Shown: in pieces, positions 5,441-6,489 of the stretch
Numbering within the stretch: the stretch's first letter is position 1
Layout of the letters: each line of letters begins with the position of its first letter
Origin: an uncultured Clostridia bacterium
Lineage (GTDB): Bacteria > Bacillota > Clostridia > Christensenellales > Aristaeellaceae
Assembly (NCBI GenBank): GCA_934636425.1
Contig: CAKUAV010000159.1
Location: forward strand, 1-6,489
Direction of reading: 5' to 3'
Length of the DNA stretch: 6,489 nt
Notes under the pieces: model-generated
Databases searched by the model: none
Told to the model about the DNA's origin: nothing
The model's input: only the letters and a program-made list of their open reading frames with translations
Position numbers and translations under genes: made by a program

Positions 5441-6226
5441 ATGAAAGCGTATGAGATCATGAACGAGCTCTTTGCCGCCGCGCCCGGCGATTACACGGTG
5501 ACCTGCGACACGCTCAAGGCCGGCTCGCCCGACAGAGAAGTCGGCAGGATTGCGGTGTCGATGTTCGCCACGCCGGAGATCGTGCGCCGCGCGGCCGAAT
5601 GGGGCGCTGATCTGCTGATCGTCCATGAGCCGACCTATTACAACCACATGGACGAGCATTCCGACGAGGCGCTGGAGTGCGAAAAGCGCGCGCTGATCGA
5701 GAAGAGCGGCCTGACCATCTATCGCCATCACGACCACGCGCACAGGACGCAGCCCGACACCATCGTGGCCGGCGAGATGAAATACATGAAGCTGGACGCG
5801 CATATCGATGAGAACGACGGCTTTGACTGCGTGCGCCTGACGCTGAACAGCGCCATGACGCCCCGCCAGCTGGCGGCGCACATCGAGCGGGAAACCGGCA
5901 TCGCGCACATCCGCGTCTGCGGCGCGGCCGATGTGCCCTGCACCAAGGTGACCGGCATGTTCGGCACGCCGGGCGGCGTGTTCGAGGAGCTCAAGAGCGA
6001 GAAAAGCGAGATCGTCATGACCGGCGAGGCCTGCGAGTGGATGCTGGGCGAGTACGCCCGCGACGCGGCGCAGCTGGGACACAAAAAGGCGCTGCTCATA
6101 CTCGGCCACATCGGCTCCGAACGCGACGGCATGCGCTATCTGGCCGACGAGCTGAAGAGGGCGCATCCCGAGATTCCCTGCGCGTATTTCGAGTGCGGTG
6201 AGGTGTACACCTACACCGACCGATGA
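5441..6226 (+). CDS. Nif3-like dinuclear metal centre protein
   Basis: A 261-residue protein of the NIF3/YbgI/YqfO family: widespread, conserved, usually hexameric proteins with a two-metal site and no agreed function; some are annotated as GTP cyclohydrolase I type 2. Recognisable elements are GADLLIVHEPTYYNH (His62, Glu63, His69), the His-rich YRHHDHAH (94-101), a FGTPGGVFEEL loop (174-184), VMTGE (192-196) and LGHIGSERDGM (His223, Glu227), which matches the family's C-terminal ligand pair. In classical members the first motif has two adjacent histidines; here the second is Glu63, marking a divergent subfamily. There is no signal peptide or membrane segment, so it is cytoplasmic. AGGAGG lies 8 nt before the ATG. 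The gene follows asnA by 68 nt on the same strand with no clear promoter, so it is probably in the same transcript. Its family is well supported; its substrate is unknown. Confidence 0.85.
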   Translation: MKAYEIMNELFAAAPGDYTVTCDTLKAGSPDREVGRIAVSMFATPEIVRRAAEWGADLLIVHEPTYYNHMDEHSDEALECEKRALIEKSGLTIYRHHDHAHRTQPDTIVAGEMKYMKLDAHIDENDGFDCVRLTLNSAMTPRQLAAHIERETGIAHIRVCGAADVPCTKVTGMFGTPGGVFEELKSEKSEIVMTGEACEWMLGEYARDAAQLGHKKALLILGHIGSERDGMRYLADELKRAHPEIPCAYFECGEVYTYTDR

Positions 6227-6247
6227 GCGCGATGTCCTGCTCTGATT

Positions 6248-6277
6248 CGGAGGGCGGTTTTCTGCGGCCGCTCTCCG
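6248..6277 (+). terminator. Hairpin terminator after the nif3-like gene
   Basis: CGGAGGGCGG (6248-6257) pairs with CCGCTCTCCG (6268-6277) over 10 bp with one G·U, around a 10-nt loop. The pair T6247-A6278 adds to the stem. It begins 21 nt after the stop codon. The following T tract is weak (ATTTC), so efficiency may be modest. It separates the asnA-nif3 unit from the tRNA promoter. Confidence 0.65.
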
Positions 6278-6334
6278 ATTTCAGGGGGGCGGCGCGCATT
6301 ATATGTTAAGAAACGCGGAAAGATAAAAAACAGC

Positions 6335-6363
6335 TTGACAAAATGAGGGGATGAGCGTATAAT
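6335..6363 (+). promoter_or_regulatory. Perfect consensus sigma-A promoter of the tRNA-Leu gene
   Basis: TTGACA (6335-6340), a 17-bp spacer and TATAAT (6358-6363), a full match to consensus as expected for a stable-RNA gene. The start is predicted near 6370, leaving a roughly 60-nt precursor leader before the tRNA. In that leader GGACG (6380-6384) can pair with CGTCC (6406-6410). The 204 bp between the preceding stop codon and the tRNA contain the terminator, this promoter and the leader, and no gene. Confidence 0.93.
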
Positions 6364-6429
6364 TTGTAATTGTTCTGAGGGACGGAAGCGGTTCGTTCGA
6401 ATAGGCGTCCGGTATCTGTCAGGCTTCAT

Positions 6430-6489
6430 GCGGGCGTGGCGGAATTGGCAGACGCGCCAGATTTAGGTTCTGGTGTCGCAAGGCGTATG
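6430..6489 (+). tRNA. tRNA-Leu (anticodon UAG), partial at the right edge
   Basis: The first 60 nt of a leucine tRNA. The acceptor strand GCGGGCG (6430-6436) is followed by T8 and a D arm containing GGAATTGGCAGAC. The anticodon stem CCAGA/TCTGG (6457-6461 with 6469-6473) encloses the loop TTTAGGT, giving anticodon UAG at 6464-6466, which reads CUA and, by wobble, other CUN codons. The long class II variable arm (GTCGCAAGGCGT) confirms leucine type. The T arm and the 3' acceptor strand lie outside the window. Confidence 0.96.

Noticed and set aside
4482..6166. Minus-strand open frames opposite asnA and the nif3-like gene
   Set aside because: Antisense shadows with no recognisable domains, whereas the plus-strand products are clear family members.
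6211..6429. Small minus-strand open frame between the nif3-like gene and the tRNA
   Set aside because: It overlaps the terminator, promoter and tRNA leader, and has no recognisable product.

Overview
The window reads as a chromosomal segment of a GC-rich member of the Bacillota, most likely a gut-type clostridium. Four things point there: the rplM-rpsI ribosomal pair with its Gram-positive-style L13 sequence, strong GGAGG-type ribosome binding sites, near-consensus sigma-A promoters that all have 17-bp spacers, and the ammonia-dependent asparagine synthetase AsnA. The coding DNA is GC-rich, yet AUA isoleucine codons are frequent. The genus cannot be fixed from this sequence.

Layout, left to right. 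Minus strand: the 5' part of rpsI (S9, cut by the window edge), rplM (L13, GTG start), a roughly 107-nt L13 leader and its promoter. Directly behind that promoter, on the same strand, lies a gene for a cytoplasmic SGNH/GDSL-type hydrolase with its own strong promoter. Plus strand: divergent from the hydrolase, a two-gene operon encodes a formylglycine-type (S1) sulfatase and a xylose-isomerase-like TIM-barrel protein. A new promoter then drives asnA and, after a hairpin-bearing 68-nt gap, a Nif3-like dinuclear-metal protein. A GC-rich hairpin terminator follows. Last comes a perfectly consensus promoter and a tRNA-Leu(UAG) gene cut by the right edge.

How the genes may work together. L13 and S9 are ribosome housekeeping. 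The hydrolase, sulfatase and TIM-barrel protein look like a small intracellular pathway for a substituted sugar: ester removal, sulfate removal, then isomerisation or epimerisation. None of the three has a visible signal peptide, and no transporter, regulator or sulfatase-maturating enzyme is in the window, so uptake and activation must be encoded elsewhere. AsnA makes asparagine from aspartate and ammonia. The role of the Nif3-like protein next to it is unknown.

I found no mobile element, CRISPR array or clearly unprecedented system. The points most worth following are the divergent hydrolase/sulfatase locus, the Nif3-like protein with an altered metal motif, the L13 leader, and the asnA/nif3 intercistronic hairpin.
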